From Zestomonas carbonaria (GTDB taxonomy: Bacteria; Pseudomonadota; Gammaproteobacteria; Pseudomonadales; Pseudomonadaceae): a DNA stretch of 51,419 nucleotides. Position numbers and translations under genes: made by a program. Below are positions 27,379-36,463 of this stretch, piece by piece. A model generated the notes under the pieces. That model did not search any database, was not told the origin of the DNA, and worked only from the letters and a program-made list of their open reading frames with translations. Numbering within the stretch: the stretch's first letter is position 1; every line of letters begins with the position of its first letter. The stretch lies in assembly GCF_904061905.1 (NCBI RefSeq), contig NZ_CAJFCI010000034.1, positions 1 to 51,419 on the forward strand. The letters are read 5' to 3'.

Positions 27379-28284
27379 ATGCTTCCCCTGCTGACCGCCC
27401 TCTGGCCCCTGTTCGCCCTGATCGTCGGCGGCCTCGCCCTGCGCCGCCTGGATTTCCCCGGCGAAGCCTTCTGGCCGGCGGCCGAGCGGCTCAACTACTT
27501 CCTGCTGTTTCCCGCCCTGCTGTTCAGCAGCCTGGCCAGCGCGCCATTGGACAACCCGGCGCTGCCGCGCCTGGCCGCGGCTGTCATGCTCGGCCTCGGG
27601 CTCGGCTGGGTCGGCCTGTTGCTGGTGCGCCGCCTGCGCGGCTGGTCGGCGGCGCGCTTCGGCGCGTTCACCCAGGGCCTGCTGCGCTTCAACACCTACC
27701 TCGGCCTGGCCGCCATCGGCAGCCTGTTCGGCACGCAGGGGCTGACCCTGGCCGCGCTGATGCTGGCGCTGATGGTGCCGACGGTGAACCTGATGTCGGT
27801 CTGGGCGCTGACCGCCGAGCGCGGCGTCAGCGGCCGCGCGCTGCTGCTGCCGGTGGCGAAGAATCCGCTGATCCTCGCCTGCCTGGCCGGTGCGCTGGTG
27901 AACCTGGCCGGCTTCGGCCTGGGTGGCGGCATCGACCGCCTGCTCGGCCTGCTCGCCGCCGCCAGCCTGCCCCTCGGCCTCCTCTGCGTCGGCGCTGCGC
28001 TGCGTCCCCGCGAGCTGACCGGCGAGTTGCCGGCGCTGGGCTGGAACTGCGCCCTGCGCCTGCTCGCCATGCCGCTGCTGGGCTACGCGGTAGCCCGCTT
28101 GCTGGACCTGCCGGCGCTGGAAAGCAGCGTGCTGGTGCTGTTCTTCGCCCTGCCCACCGCGCCGACTGCCTACGTGCTGACCCGCCAGCTCGGCGGCGAC
28201 AGCCAGTTGATGGCGGCGCTGATCACCCTGCAGACCCTGCTGGCGGCGCTCAGCCTGCCGTTGCTGCTGGCGCTGCTGGGCTAG
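27379..28284 (+). CDS. AEC-family transporter (auxin efflux carrier fold)
   Basis: This inner-membrane carrier of the AEC (MdcF/YfdV-like) family has 301 residues and about ten membrane segments in two inverted halves. It starts MLPLLTALWPLFALIVGGLAL, has the family's LNYFLLFPALLFSSLA in TM2, and ends with LPTAPTAYVLTRQLGGD, a conserved family block. The substrate (often a dicarboxylate or malonate-like compound) cannot be told. The ATG at 27379 is preferred over an in-frame start at 27283, which lies in the repeat. It is convergent with thrB across a hairpin. Confidence 0.85.
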   Translation: MLPLLTALWPLFALIVGGLALRRLDFPGEAFWPAAERLNYFLLFPALLFSSLASAPLDNPALPRLAAAVMLGLGLGWVGLLLVRRLRGWSAARFGAFTQGLLRFNTYLGLAAIGSLFGTQGLTLAALMLALMVPTVNLMSVWALTAERGVSGRALLLPVAKNPLILACLAGALVNLAGFGLGGGIDRLLGLLAAASLPLGLLCVGAALRPRELTGELPALGWNCALRLLAMPLLGYAVARLLDLPALESSVLVLFFALPTAPTAYVLTRQLGGDSQLMAALITLQTLLAALSLPLLLALLG

Positions 28285-28310
28285 GAACGGGCAATTGGTG
28301 GGCTGAAGCA

Positions 28311-28336
28311 CACCCTACGAACTGACCCGTAGGGTG
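28311..28336. terminator. Hairpin between convergent AEC and thrB genes
   Basis: An 8-bp perfect stem, CACCCTAC (28311-28318) / GTAGGGTG (28329-28336), with a 10-nt loop lies in the 72-base convergent gap. The right arm continues as GTAGGGTGCGCCCAGCGCC, a member of the GTAGGGTGCGC repeat family. It could end transcripts from both sides. Confidence 0.55.
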
Positions 28337-28356
28337 CGCCCAGCGCCGGCGCGGGA

Positions 28357-29307
28357 CTACAACGCGAACGGCAGCGGCACGTTCACCCGACGGCGCTGTT
28401 CGAGCATCCGCCGGTACTCGCCAGGATCCTTGATCAGCACGTCCTGGCCGGCGAAGGCTTCGGCGGCGATCAGCCGCGAGAGCCAGAAACGCACGCTGGC
28501 GACCCGCAGCAGGGTCGGCCACAGCTCGGCCTCGGCCGGCGTGAACGGCCGCAGCACCGCGTAGGCGCCCAGCAGCGCGCGGGCACGCGGACCGTCCAGG
28601 CTGCCGTCGGCTTCCACGCACCAGTCGTTCACGGCGATCGCCAGGTCGTAGAGCATGGGACCCGCGCAGGCGTTGTAGAAGTCGATCACGCCGGACAGGT
28701 GGTTGCCGTCGAACAGCACGTTGTCGCGGAACAGGTCGGCGTGCAGGTTGGCGCGCGGCAGGGCGAGGATCGCATCGCGACGCTCGCCGATCTCCGCCAG
28801 CGCATCGCGCAGCAGGGCCACCTCGGCATCGTCCAGGCGCAGCGCCAGGCTCGGCCCTTCGGCAAGCATCCAGTCGAGGCCACGATCGCTGCGGCGCTCG
28901 ATGATACGGTCGCGGGTCGCCAGGTGCAGGCAGGCCAGCCAGCGACCGACCTCGCTGCAATGGTGGGCGTTGGGGTAACCAACGTGCTTGCCCGGCAGGC
29001 GCGGCTGTAGCAGCGCCGGCTTGCCGGCCAGCTCGCGAAGCGCCTCGCCGCTTTCGTCGCGCAGCGCGTAGGGCACCGGCAGGTGGGCGGTGTGCAGTAC
29101 GTCGAGCAGGTCGATGAAGAACGGCAGGTCCTGTACCGGGCCGCGCTCGATCAGGGTGAGGACGAATTCGCCGCCTTCCAGGCTGACGAAGAAGTTGCTG
29201 TTCTCGGTTCCGGCGGCGATGCCCTGGAAATCCTTCAGCCGTCCCAATCCGTAGGGGGCGAGGAAGGTTTCCAGTTCATGGCGCTCTAGGGGCGTGAAGA
29301 CCGACAT
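28357..29307 (-). CDS. thrB: Homoserine kinase, APH-fold type (ThrB)
   Basis: It phosphorylates L-homoserine with ATP to O-phosphohomoserine in threonine synthesis. It belongs to the aminoglycoside-phosphotransferase-fold type used by Pseudomonas instead of the GHMP enzyme of E. coli. The protein has 316 residues. The catalytic loop is ANLHADLFRDNVLF (Asp in HADLFRDN) and the Mg-binding motif is GVIDFYNACAG. The N-terminal MSVFTPLERHELETFLAPY is typical. It lies three bases after the DUF2782 gene, so the two are coupled. Confidence 0.93.
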   Translation of the reverse strand: MSVFTPLERHELETFLAPYGLGRLKDFQGIAAGTENSNFFVSLEGGEFVLTLIERGPVQDLPFFIDLLDVLHTAHLPVPYALRDESGEALRELAGKPALLQPRLPGKHVGYPNAHHCSEVGRWLACLHLATRDRIIERRSDRGLDWMLAEGPSLALRLDDAEVALLRDALAEIGERRDAILALPRANLHADLFRDNVLFDGNHLSGVIDFYNACAGPMLYDLAIAVNDWCVEADGSLDGPRARALLGAYAVLRPFTPAEAELWPTLLRVASVRFWLSRLIAAEAFAGQDVLIKDPGEYRRMLEQRRRVNVPLPFAL

Positions 29308-29310
29308 GGC

Positions 29311-29598
29311 TTACCAGCGAAAGATTTCCCAGGCCGGGATCAGCATGTCTGGCTGGTCCGAGCGGATGAAGTTGCCGTCGCTGCCGTCGGCGCGCACCAG
29401 GAAGTAGGGCTTGCCGCCCTTCGGGGTGACCTTGATGGCATAGAGGAAGCCGTTGACCCGGTATTCCTCGATGGTCTTGTCACCTTCGGTACGGATGGTC
29501 ACGTCCGGATCGGCGCTCGGTGCGTCTTCTTGGGCCTGAACGGCCAACGGGCCGAGCAGGAGCAGGCTGGTCAGCAACAGGCGCTTGGCTGTGCGCAT
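29311..29598 (-). CDS. DUF2782 exported small protein
   Basis: This 95-residue protein of unknown function has a signal peptide (about 1-22, VQAQ). The mature part has TIRTEGDKTIEEYRVNGFLY and IKVTPKGGKPYFLVRAD, the DUF2782 signature. It commonly sits between polA and thrB in pseudomonads. It is divergent from polA (74-base gap) and co-directional with thrB. Confidence 0.88.
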   Translation of the reverse strand: MRTAKRLLLTSLLLLGPLAVQAQEDAPSADPDVTIRTEGDKTIEEYRVNGFLYAIKVTPKGGKPYFLVRADGSDGNFIRSDQPDMLIPAWEIFRW

Positions 29599-29672
29599 GA
29601 TACCCTTGTCCCTTTGTCGTCAATGTTCCAGCTAGTTTAGCGCTGGGCCCGTCGAAAAGGTTGATCCCGCTC

Positions 29673-32411
29673 ATGTCGAATGCTCCCCTGGTCCTGGTGG
29701 ACGGTTCCTCCTACCTGTACCGCGCCTTCCACGCCCTGCCCCCGCTGACCACCTCCAAGGGCATGCCCACCGGGGCGGTGAAGGGTGTGCTGAACATGCT
29801 CAAGAGCCTGCGCAAGCAGTATCCGGACAGCCCCTTCGCGGTGGTTTTCGACGCCAAGGGCCCGACGTTCCGCGACGAACTGTTCGCCGAATACAAGTCG
29901 CATCGCCCGCCGATGCCGGACGAACTGCGGGTGCAGATCGAGCCGCTGCACGCCTGCGTGCGCGCCCTCGGCCTGCCGCTGCTGTGCATCGAAGGCGTCG
30001 AGGCCGACGACGTGATCGGCACCCTGGCCCGGCAGACCGCCGATGCCGGGCGCGACGTGGTGATCTCCACCGGCGACAAGGACATGGCGCAACTGGTCTG
30101 CCCGCACGTCACCCTGGTCAACACCATGACCGGCAGCGTCTACGACATCGAAGGAGTGGAGGCCAAGTTCGGCGTCGGTCCCGAGCTGATCATCGACTAC
30201 CTGGCGCTGATGGGCGACAAGGTCGACAACATCCCCGGCGTCCCCGGCGTCGGCGAGAAGACCGCGCTGGGCCTGCTGACCGGCGTCGGCGGCGGCCTCG
30301 ACGTGCTCTACGCCAGCCTCGACAAGGTCCCCGAGCTGCCGATCCGCGGCGCCAAGGGCCTGCCGGCCAAGCTCGAGGAACACCGCGAGATGGCCTACCT
30401 GTCCTATCAACTGGCGACCATCAAGACCGACGTGCCCCTCGACCTCGACGCCGAGAAGCTGCACCCCGGCGCGCCAGACAACCCCGCGCTGGCCGAGCTG
30501 TACCGCGAGCTGGAATTCAAGAACTGGCTGGACGAGGTATTGCGCCAGGAACCGGCCGCCGGCGACCTGTTCGCCGCGGCGCCGCAAGCGGCCGAGAACC
30601 GCTACGAGACCATCCTCGACCAGGAACGCTTCGACGCCTGGCTGGAAAAGCTGCGCAAGGCCGAACTGATCGCCTTCGACACCGAAACCACCAGCATCGA
30701 CGCCCAGCAGGCCCAGGTAGTCGGCGTGTCCTTCGCGGTGGAACCCGGCGAGGCCGCCTATGTGCCCCTGGCGCACTCCTACATGGGTGTGCCGGCGCAG
30801 CTCGACCGCGACGCAGTGCTCGCCGCGCTCAAGCCGATCCTCGAAGATCCGAAGAAGCCCAAGCTCGGCCAGCACGCCAAGTACGACATGAACGTCCTGG
30901 CCAACGCCTCGACACCCATCGCCCTGCAAGGCGTGGCCTTCGACAGCATGCTCGAATCCTATGTGCTGGACTCGACGGCGACCCGCCACGACATGGACAG
31001 CCTGGCGCTGAAATACCTCGGCCACAGCACCATCCACTTCGAGGACATCGCCGGCAAGGGCGCCAAGCAACTGACCTTCGACCAGATCGCCATCGAACAG
31101 GCCGGCCCCTACGCCGCCGAGGATGCCGACGTCACCCTGCGCCTGCACCAGACCCTGTGGGCCAAGCTGCAGGCCATCCCCAGCCTGGCCAAGGTGCTCA
31201 CCGAGATCGAGATGCCTCTGGTGCCGGTGCTCGCGCGCATCGAGCGCAACGGCGCGCTGGTCGACGCCAAGCGCCTCGGCGAGCAGAGCCGCGAGCTGGG
31301 CGAAAAACTGGTGGAACTGGAGCGCCAGGCGTTCGCCATCGCCGGCGAGGAATTCAACCTCGGCTCGCCCAAGCAACTCGGCGTGATCCTCTACGAGAAG
31401 CTCGGCCTGCCGGTGCAGGCCAAGACCGCCACCGGCCAGCCGTCCACCGCCGAGGCGGTACTCGCCGACCTCGCCGACCAAGACTACGAGCTGCCCAAGG
31501 TGCTGATGCAGTACCGCAGCCTGAGCAAGCTCAAGAGCACCTACACCGACAAGCTGCCGGAACAGATCAACCCGCGCACCGGGCGCATCCACACCAGCTA
31601 CCACCAGGCGGTGGCGGCCACCGGGCGGCTGTCGTCCACCGATCCCAACCTGCAGAACATCCCGATCCGCACCGCCGAGGGCCGCCGCATCCGCCAGGCC
31701 TTCGTCGCGCCACCGGGCTACAAGCTGCTGTCCGCCGACTACTCGCAGATCGAGCTGCGCATAATGGCCCACCTGGCCAAGGACGAGGGCCTGCTGGACG
31801 CCTTCCGCCACGACCGCGACGTACACCGGGCGACGGCGGCGGAAGTGTTCGGCGTGCCCCTGGAGGACGTGACCAGCGACCAGCGGCGCAGCGCCAAGGC
31901 GATCAACTTCGGGCTGATCTACGGCATGAGCGCCTTCGGCCTGGCCAAGCAGATCGGCGTCGACCGCAAGCAGTCGCAGGCCTACATCGACCGCTACTTC
32001 GCCCGCTACCCAGGCGTGCTCGCCTACATGGAACGCACCCGCGCCCAGGCCGCCGAACAGGGCTTCGTCGAGACCCTGTTCGGCCGCCGCCTGTACCTGC
32101 CGGAAATCCACTCGAAGAACCAGGCCATGCGCAAGGCCGCCGAACGCACCGCAATCAACGCGCCGATGCAGGGCAGCGCGGCGGACATCATGAAGCGCGC
32201 CATGGTCGCCGTGGATAGCTGGCTGCAGGAGTCGAAGCTGGACGCGCGGGTGATCCTGCAGGTGCACGACGAACTGGTGGTGGAAGTGCGCGAGGACCTG
32301 ATCGAGCAGGTCGGCGAACGCCTGCGCGAACTGATGAGCGGCGCTGCCGAGCTGGACGTGCCACTGATCGTGGAAGTGGGAGTTGGTGACAATTGGGATG
32401 AGGCGCACTGA
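29673..32411 (+). CDS. polA: DNA polymerase I
   Basis: This repair and Okazaki-fragment polymerase has 912 residues. The N-terminal 5'-3' exonuclease domain (about 1-290) has [28 protein letters not shown] and [11 protein letters not shown]. The 3'-5' exonuclease domain keeps its acidic residues ([23 protein letters not shown]), so proofreading is probably intact. The polymerase domain has motif [15 protein letters not shown], motif [15 protein letters not shown] and motif [11 protein letters not shown]. The start [11 protein letters not shown] (ATG at 29673) is preferred over an in-frame TTG at 29661. The ErsA sRNA gene follows, as Spot 42 follows polA in enterics. Confidence 0.98.
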   Translation: MSNAPLVLVDGSSYLYRAFHALPPLTTSKGMPTGAVKGVLNMLKSLRKQYPDSPFAVVFDAKGPTFRDELFAEYKSHRPPMPDELRVQIEPLHACVRALGLPLLCIEGVEADDVIGTLARQTADAGRDVVISTGDKDMAQLVCPHVTLVNTMTGSVYDIEGVEAKFGVGPELIIDYLALMGDKVDNIPGVPGVGEKTALGLLTGVGGGLDVLYASLDKVPELPIRGAKGLPAKLEEHREMAYLSYQLATIKTDVPLDLDAEKLHPGAPDNPALAELYRELEFKNWLDEVLRQEPAAGDLFAAAPQAAENRYETILDQERFDAWLEKLRKAELIAFDTETTSIDAQQAQVVGVSFAVEPGEAAYVPLAHSYMGVPAQLDRDAVLAALKPILEDPKKPKLGQHAKYDMNVLANASTPIALQGVAFDSMLESYVLDSTATRHDMDSLALKYLGHSTIHFEDIAGKGAKQLTFDQIAIEQAGPYAAEDADVTLRLHQTLWAKLQAIPSLAKVLTEIEMPLVPVLARIERNGALVDAKRLGEQSRELGEKLVELERQAFAIAGEEFNLGSPKQLGVILYEKLGLPVQAKTATGQPSTAEAVLADLADQDYELPKVLMQYRSLSKLKSTYTDKLPEQINPRTGRIHTSYHQAVAATGRLSSTDPNLQNIPIRTAEGRRIRQAFVAPPGYKLLSADYSQIELRIMAHLAKDEGLLDAFRHDRDVHRATAAEVFGVPLEDVTSDQRRSAKAINFGLIYGMSAFGLAKQIGVDRKQSQAYIDRYFARYPGVLAYMERTRAQAAEQGFVETLFGRRLYLPEIHSKNQAMRKAAERTAINAPMQGSAADIMKRAMVAVDSWLQESKLDARVILQVHDELVVEVREDLIEQVGERLRELMSGAAELDVPLIVEVGVGDNWDEAH

Positions 32412-32489
32412 CGGCTCAGTGCGGGGCCGAGCGCATTGGCATGGCAGTGCCAGGTGTTCTGATGGATCGGGGTGGTTGGTCAAGCACGC

Positions 32490-32682
32490 TCCCTCCCTCC
32501 AGCCCTGGCTACGCGCCCCGCTCCTGAGGGAGAGGGAGTTGTACTGTGGCGTCGGTTGAGCACTCTGCTGTGCTTATCGCCCTAGCAATCCTTCAAGGCC
32601 GCTCAGAAGCAGGGGTCAGTCACCGACCTGCCAGCCACGCAGGATAAGCCCCCCTCCCTCCGGGAGAGGGTTGGGGTGAGGG
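32490..32682. repeat. MITE-like element with degenerate left end (copy A)
   Basis: The right end AGAGGGTTGGGGTGAGGG (32665-32682) is identical to that of the copy at 42.2 kb. The left end (CCCTCCCTCC, 32491) is degenerate. Close to it, GGAGAGGGAGTTGTACTGTG matches the other copies' right inner flank in reverse orientation. The preceding GTGGTTGGTCAAGCACGCTC resembles the sequence before copy C. It has no ORF and lies in the 589-base polA-engB gap. The remaining 32683-32820 is unremarkable, becoming A/T-richer toward the ErsA promoter. Confidence 0.6.
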
Positions 32683-32825
32683 GCGGAGGTTCGCCTACCC
32701 GCCCTATACCCAAACACCCAAGCTTACAGCGGACCAATAACCCCAACCCCCCATGAAACCTGACTTAGAACTCAAGATAATCAAAGCCAGAATTTCTTAT
32801 AGCGAAGTGGTTTTAGGGAAAACCT

Positions 32826-32853
32826 GAACTTTCTCGCAACACTACCAGTCAGA
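32826..32853 (+). promoter_or_regulatory. AlgU (sigma-22/RpoE-type) promoter of ErsA
   Basis: A -35 of GAACTT (32826-32831), a 17-bp spacer and a -10 of TCAGA (32849-32853) match the extracytoplasmic stress sigma consensus (GAACTT-N16/17-TCnnA). This predicts control by envelope stress and start of transcription near 32860. Confidence 0.85.
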
Positions 32854-32859
32854 ACCTGC

Positions 32860-32991
32860 GAATGGCTGATGAAGCCCTTCGGTGCTCCTATGTTGTGTTA
32901 AGTGTTGGCAGATCTCTGAACCCCGCCCTAGCGGTTCAGACCTTAAACCCCGAGCCTTCCCCCTCCCCATACGAAGCTCGGGGTTTTTTTT
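32860..32991 (+). ncRNA. ersA: ErsA small RNA (Spot 42-position sRNA)
   Basis: This is a trans-acting regulatory RNA of about 131 nt between polA and engB, the place of ErsA in P. aeruginosa and of Spot 42 in E. coli. It starts near GAATGGCTGATG. It contains an internal hairpin TCTGAACC / GGTTCAGA (32915-32922 and 32933-32940) and ends in a strong terminator with eight T residues. The terminator's 20-nt loop is C/U-rich (CTTCCCCCTCCCC...) and could pair with purine-rich ribosome sites. In P. aeruginosa ErsA responds to envelope stress and represses algC, among other targets. Here identity rests on position, promoter and structure, not on an alignment. Confidence 0.85.
32945..32991 (+). terminator. 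Rho-independent terminator of ErsA
   Basis: The arms AAACCCCGAGC (32945-32955) and GCTCGGGGTTT (32976-32986) form the stem, with a 20-nt pyrimidine-rich loop and a run of eight T. It lies nine bases from the engB stop codon and may also end the convergent engB transcript. Confidence 0.92.
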
Positions 32992-33000
32992 GCCTGCGAT

Positions 33001-33636
33001 TCAGGCTTCCTCTTCCGCGACTTCCAGTTCCAGCCAGCGCGCCAGCACCGTGTGCGCCTCGTCGATGCCCTGGCGCTTGGGCGCCGAGAACAACTGCACG
33101 CTCACCGACTCGCCCCAGCCCTTGCGCAGCTCCTGGCGCACCTTGAGCAGCGCGTTCTTGGCCGCGCCGTAGGCCAGCTTGTCGGCCTTGGTCAGCAGGA
33201 TGTGCAGCGGCATGCCGGAAGCCACCGACCAGTCCAGCATCATGCGGTCGAACTCGGTCAGCGGATGGCGGATATCCATCATCAGGATCACCCCCACCAG
33301 GCTCTCGCGGCTGCCCAGGTAAGCCTCCAGGTGGTGCTGCCAGTGCTGCTTGAGCGGGATCGGCACCTTGGCGTAGCCATAGCCGGGCAGGTCGACCAGG
33401 CGGCGCTCGTCGTCCAGGCGGAAGAAGTTGAGCAACTGGGTGCGCCCCGGGGTCTTCGAGGTGCGCGCCAGATTGGCGTGGGTCAGGGTGTTCAACGCGC
33501 TGGACTTGCCGGCGTTGGAACGACCGGCGAAGGCCACTTCGTAGCCGCTGTCGTCCGGGCACTGGTCGACCTTGGCGGCACTGATCAAAAAGGAGGCTTG
33601 CTGGCACAGGCCCAGGATCGGATTCTTGATGGACAT
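33001..33636 (-). CDS. engB: Ribosome biogenesis GTPase EngB (YsxC/YihA)
   Basis: This cytoplasmic TRAFAC-class GTPase is needed for assembly of the 50S ribosomal subunit. The protein has 211 residues. G1 is [14 protein letters not shown]2 is [13 protein letters not shown]3 is [10 protein letters not shown] and G4 is LLTKADKL. The ATG at 33634-33636 ([10 protein letters not shown]) fits the family; the open frame to 33906 overlaps the cytochrome gene and promoters. It is convergent with ErsA and divergent from the cytochrome c gene. Confidence 0.95.
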   Translation of the reverse strand: MSIKNPILGLCQQASFLISAAKVDQCPDDSGYEVAFAGRSNAGKSSALNTLTHANLARTSKTPGRTQLLNFFRLDDERRLVDLPGYGYAKVPIPLKQHWQHHLEAYLGSRESLVGVILMMDIRHPLTEFDRMMLDWSVASGMPLHILLTKADKLAYGAAKNALLKVRQELRKGWGESVSVQLFSAPKRQGIDEAHTVLARWLELEVAEEEA

Positions 33637-33682
33637 GGGGGATTTCCACAGGTGCGACGCGGTGTCGCAGGGGGCGGTTTCG

Positions 33683-33711
33683 TTTCCGTTTGAGCGGCAC
33701 AAGTATATAAT
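33683..33711. promoter_or_regulatory. Overlapping divergent promoters of engB and cytochrome c gene
   Basis: A perfect TATAAT (33706-33711, plus strand) lies 113 bases before the cytochrome ATG, with a weak TTTCCG -35 at 17-bp spacing. On the minus strand TATACT (33702-33707) overlaps it and faces engB, 65 bases from its ATG. The two -10 boxes share bases, so the divergent promoters may compete. Confidence 0.5.
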
Positions 33712-33823
33712 GCCGCGGATTTTGTGTGCGCTTTGTCCGTCCCGGGACCAGCGCTCACGGGAACGATGCAGAAGATTCTGCGCAGAAGAACGCAGGACGT
33801 TCCTTGCCGATGAGGTCGATCCG

Positions 33824-34114
33824 ATGAAGTTGTTGCTGCTCGCCGTCAGCACCGCCTTGCTGGCCTGTACCGTGCAGGCCGCCCAGGAGCCGGAAGCGGT
33901 GTTCAACCGCAGTTGTGGCGCCTGCCATAATGGGCAGTTGCCGATGGCGCCCAGGAAAGGCGATGCAGCAGTCTGGAAACCTCACCTGGACAAGGGCATG
34001 GAGACGCTGGTGCAGAGCGTCACCAACGGTTTGAACGCCATGCCGCCCCGCGGCTTGTGCACCGACTGTAGCGCCGAGGATTATCGTGCCGCCATCGAAT
34101 GGATGAGCCGTTAA
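33824..34114 (+). CDS. Monohaem cytochrome c5-like protein
   Basis: This periplasmic electron carrier has 96 residues. A signal peptide covers about 1-21 (VQAA). The haem site CGACH is at residues 31-35, with a Met ligand probably in NAMPPRG. A second cysteine pair, CTDC, near the C-terminus is characteristic of cytochrome c5 and forms a disulfide. GAGG lies ten bases before the ATG. It precedes the dihaem cytochrome c4 gene by 43 bases, so the two likely form one unit serving terminal oxidases. Confidence 0.9.
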   Translation: MKLLLLAVSTALLACTVQAAQEPEAVFNRSCGACHNGQLPMAPRKGDAAVWKPHLDKGMETLVQSVTNGLNAMPPRGLCTDCSAEDYRAAIEWMSR

Positions 34115-34157
34115 CCCCAGGTTGGATTTTCTCCCTTAGCCGTAATTGGATTAGCTG

Positions 34158-34763
34158 ATGAACAAAGTACTCGTGAGTCTGCTGTTGACCCTGGGCATCA
34201 CCGGTATGGCTCATGCCGCAGGCGATGCAACCGCCGGCCAGGCCAAAGTAGCCGTTTGCGGCGCCTGCCACGGCCCCGACGGCAACAGCCCCGCCCCGAA
34301 CTTCCCGAAACTGGCTGGCCAGGGCGAGCGCTACCTGCTCAAACAGATGCACGACATCAAGTCCGGCAACCGCCCCGTGCTGGAAATGACCGGCATGCTG
34401 GACAACCTCAGCGATCAGGACATGGCCGATATCGCCGCCTACTTCGCCAGCCAGAAGATGAGCGTCGGCGCCGCCGATCCGGAACTGGTCAAGCGTGGCG
34501 AAGAGCTGTTCCGCGGCGGCAAGCTGGCCGACGGCATGCCGGCCTGCACCGGCTGCCACTCCCCGAACGGCGCGGGCCTGGCCGCCGCCGGCTTCCCGCA
34601 CCTGGGCGGCCAGCACGCCCAGTACGTGGCCAAGCAGTTGACCGACTTCCGCGAAGGCGACCGCACCAACGACGGCGACGCCATGATCATGCGCGCCATC
34701 GCCGCCAAGCTGAGCAACAAGGATATCGCGGCGGTATCCAGCTATATCCAGGGTCTCCACTAA
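34158..34763 (+). CDS. cc4: Dihaem cytochrome c4
   Basis: This periplasmic, membrane-associated electron carrier feeds terminal oxidases, mainly cbb3 type. It has 201 residues and a signal peptide of about 20 (MAHAA). It is made of two similar halves with haem motifs CGACH (residues 34-38) and CTGCH (130-134), each followed by a Met ligand (EMTGML; AMIMRAIA). Each half contains a QM/QLxD(I/F)(K/R)xG(D/N)R repeat, confirming internal duplication. A strong bidirectional terminator follows at 34812. Confidence 0.95.
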   Translation: MNKVLVSLLLTLGITGMAHAAGDATAGQAKVAVCGACHGPDGNSPAPNFPKLAGQGERYLLKQMHDIKSGNRPVLEMTGMLDNLSDQDMADIAAYFASQKMSVGAADPELVKRGEELFRGGKLADGMPACTGCHSPNGAGLAAAGFPHLGGQHAQYVAKQLTDFREGDRTNDGDAMIMRAIAAKLSNKDIAAVSSYIQGLH

Positions 34764-34811
34764 GATCCAATCCACGTCCTACAGGCTCTCTGAGACCTGA
34801 CGGACGAACAA

Positions 34812-34839
34812 AAAAAGGGTGGCCACGGCCACCCTTTTT
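34812..34839. terminator. Bidirectional Rho-independent terminator after cytochrome c4
   Basis: The 13-bp perfect stem AAAAAGGGTGGCC / GGCCACCCTTTTT has a 2-nt minimal loop and ends in T-runs on both strands. It separates the cytochrome unit from dsbA. Confidence 0.9.
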
Positions 34840-34938
34840 CATTGGGGCCGCCGGTACAATGGTTGGAACCCGCCTTTCTCGCGCCGGTCGAATCCGGGAC
34901 CGCCAGCAGAGCGGCGCCCATCCGCCAAGGAGTGATCC

Positions 34939-35571
34939 ATGCGTAACCTGATTGTTTCCGCCGCCCTCGTCGCCACGAGCCTGTTCGGTCTGAGTGCCCA
35001 GGCCGCCGAGCCGATCCAGGCCGGCAAGCAATACGTCGAGCTGAGCAGCCCGGTGCCGGTGTCCAAGCCCGGCAAGATCGAGGTGGTGGAACTGTTCTGG
35101 TACGGCTGCCCGCATTGCTACCAGTTCGAGCCGTACATCAACCCCTGGGCGGAAAAGCTGCCTGAAGATGTCAACTTCGTGCGCATTCCCGCCATGTTCG
35201 GCGGAGTCTGGAACGTCCACGGCCAACTGTTCATCACCCTGGAAACCATGGGCGTCGAGCACAAGGTGCACACCGCGGTGTTCGAGGCCATCCACAAGGA
35301 AGGCAAGAAGCTCGCCACTCCCGAAGAGATGGCCGACTTCCTCGCCGCCCAGGGCGTCGACAAGGACGCCTTCCTGAAGACCTTCAACTCCTTCGGCGTG
35401 AAAGGCCAGATGGAGAAGGCCAAGAAACTGGCCATGGCCTACCAGATCACCGGCGTCCCGGTCCTGGTGGTGAACGGCAAGTACCGCTTCGACATCGGCT
35501 CGGCCGGCGGCCCGACCCAGGCACTGGACGTCGCCGACCAACTGATCGCCAAAGAGCGGGCGGCCAACTAG
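34939..35571 (+). CDS. dsbA: Periplasmic thiol:disulfide oxidase DsbA
   Basis: It introduces disulfide bonds into exported proteins and is reoxidised by DsbB. It has 210 residues and a signal peptide of about 22 (AQAA). The active site CPHC is at residues 57-60 in ELFWYGCPHCYQFEP, and the cis-proline loop TGVPV has Pro174. The helical insertion typical of DsbA lies between them. AAGGAG precedes the ATG. TACAAT at 34855-34860 is a plausible -10, just after the previous terminator. It ends ten bases before the EEP nuclease gene. Confidence 0.96.
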   Translation: MRNLIVSAALVATSLFGLSAQAAEPIQAGKQYVELSSPVPVSKPGKIEVVELFWYGCPHCYQFEPYINPWAEKLPEDVNFVRIPAMFGGVWNVHGQLFITLETMGVEHKVHTAVFEAIHKEGKKLATPEEMADFLAAQGVDKDAFLKTFNSFGVKGQMEKAKKLAMAYQITGVPVLVVNGKYRFDIGSAGGPTQALDVADQLIAKERAAN

Positions 35572-35581
35572 GGCGCCGGCC

Positions 35582-36463
35582 ATGCTGCGCCGCTGGGGTA
35601 ACGAGCGGGTGGCCAGCCTGCAGGCACCGCGGGTCAACCGCGGCTGCGCCGCCGACAGCCTGCCGGCCGACGGCAGGCTGCGTCTGCTCAGCTTCAATAT
35701 CCAGGTCGGCAACAGTACCGAACGCTTTCGCCACTACCTGACCCGCGGCTGGCAGCACGTGCTGCCGCACAACGGCCGCTCCGGCAACCTGCAACGCATC
35801 GGCGAACTGCTCGGCGACTACGACCTGGTCGCCCTGCAGGAAGCCGACGGCGGCAGCCTGCGCACCGGCTACGTCAACCAGGTCGAACACCTCGCCCAGC
35901 TCGGCAGTTTCCCCTACTGGTACCAGCAGCTCAACCGCAACCTCGGCCACCTGGCGCAGCACAGCAACGGCGTGCTCAGCCGCCTGCAACCGACCCTGCT
36001 GGAAGACCATCCGCTGCCCGGCCCGCCCGGACGCGGCGCCATCCTGCTGCGCTTCGGCGAAGGCGAGGACGCGCTGGCCGTGGTGATGATGCACCTGTCG
36101 CTCGGCGCACGGACCCGCACCCGGCAACTGGCGTACATCCGCGAGCTGATCGGCGGCTACCGCCACCAGGTGCTGATGGGCGACATGAACACCCACGCCA
36201 ACGACCTGCTGGAAAACTCGCCGCTGCGCGACCTCGGCCTGCTCGCCCCGCAGGTCGAGGCGACCTTCCCCAGTTGGCGGCCGCAGCGCTGCCTGGACCA
36301 CATCCTGCTCAGCCCGGGCCTGACCCTGGAGCGCGTCCGCGTGCTGCCGCAGCCGATTTCCGATCACCTGCCGGTCGCCGTGGAGATCCGCCTGCCGGAC
36401 TTCCTGACTGGCGCAATGCCACCTATGCTGCGCGAAGAGACACCCGCTGAGCCCTCTTCATGA
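35582..36463 (+). CDS. Endonuclease/exonuclease/phosphatase (EEP) family hydrolase
   Basis: This metal-dependent phosphodiesterase-fold protein has 293 residues with no signal peptide. The EEP motifs appear in order: LLSFNIQVG (about 36), VALQEADGG (Glu metal ligand), [25 protein letters not shown] and [10 protein letters not shown] (catalytic His). The substrate is unknown and could be nucleic acid or a phosphorylated small molecule. It overlaps the following diguanylate cyclase start by four bases (ATGA), so expression is coupled. In P. aeruginosa the same pair follows dsbA. Confidence 0.88.
   Translation: MLRRWGNERVASLQAPRVNRGCAADSLPADGRLRLLSFNIQVGNSTERFRHYLTRGWQHVLPHNGRSGNLQRIGELLGDYDLVALQEADGGSLRTGYVNQVEHLAQLGSFPYWYQQLNRNLGHLAQHSNGVLSRLQPTLLEDHPLPGPPGRGAILLRFGEGEDALAVVMMHLSLGARTRTRQLAYIRELIGGYRHQVLMGDMNTHANDLLENSPLRDLGLLAPQVEATFPSWRPQRCLDHILLSPGLTLERVRVLPQPISDHLPVAVEIRLPDFLTGAMPPMLREETPAEPSS

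Noticed and set aside
26746..28311. A 521-residue minus-strand frame that includes the GFA-like protein
   Set aside because: Only the last 133 residues match a family. The upstream part is antisense to the AEC transporter and very Q/R-rich.
29637..32483. A 948-residue open frame opposite polA
   Set aside because: Its composition (L, G, V, H, Q, A repeats) is that of a shadow frame, while polA shows all polymerase motifs on the other strand.
32412..32820. Possible small genes in the polA-ersA gap
   Set aside because: Only short frames without ribosome sites were seen; the sequence is explained by the TIR element and a plain A/T-richer leader.
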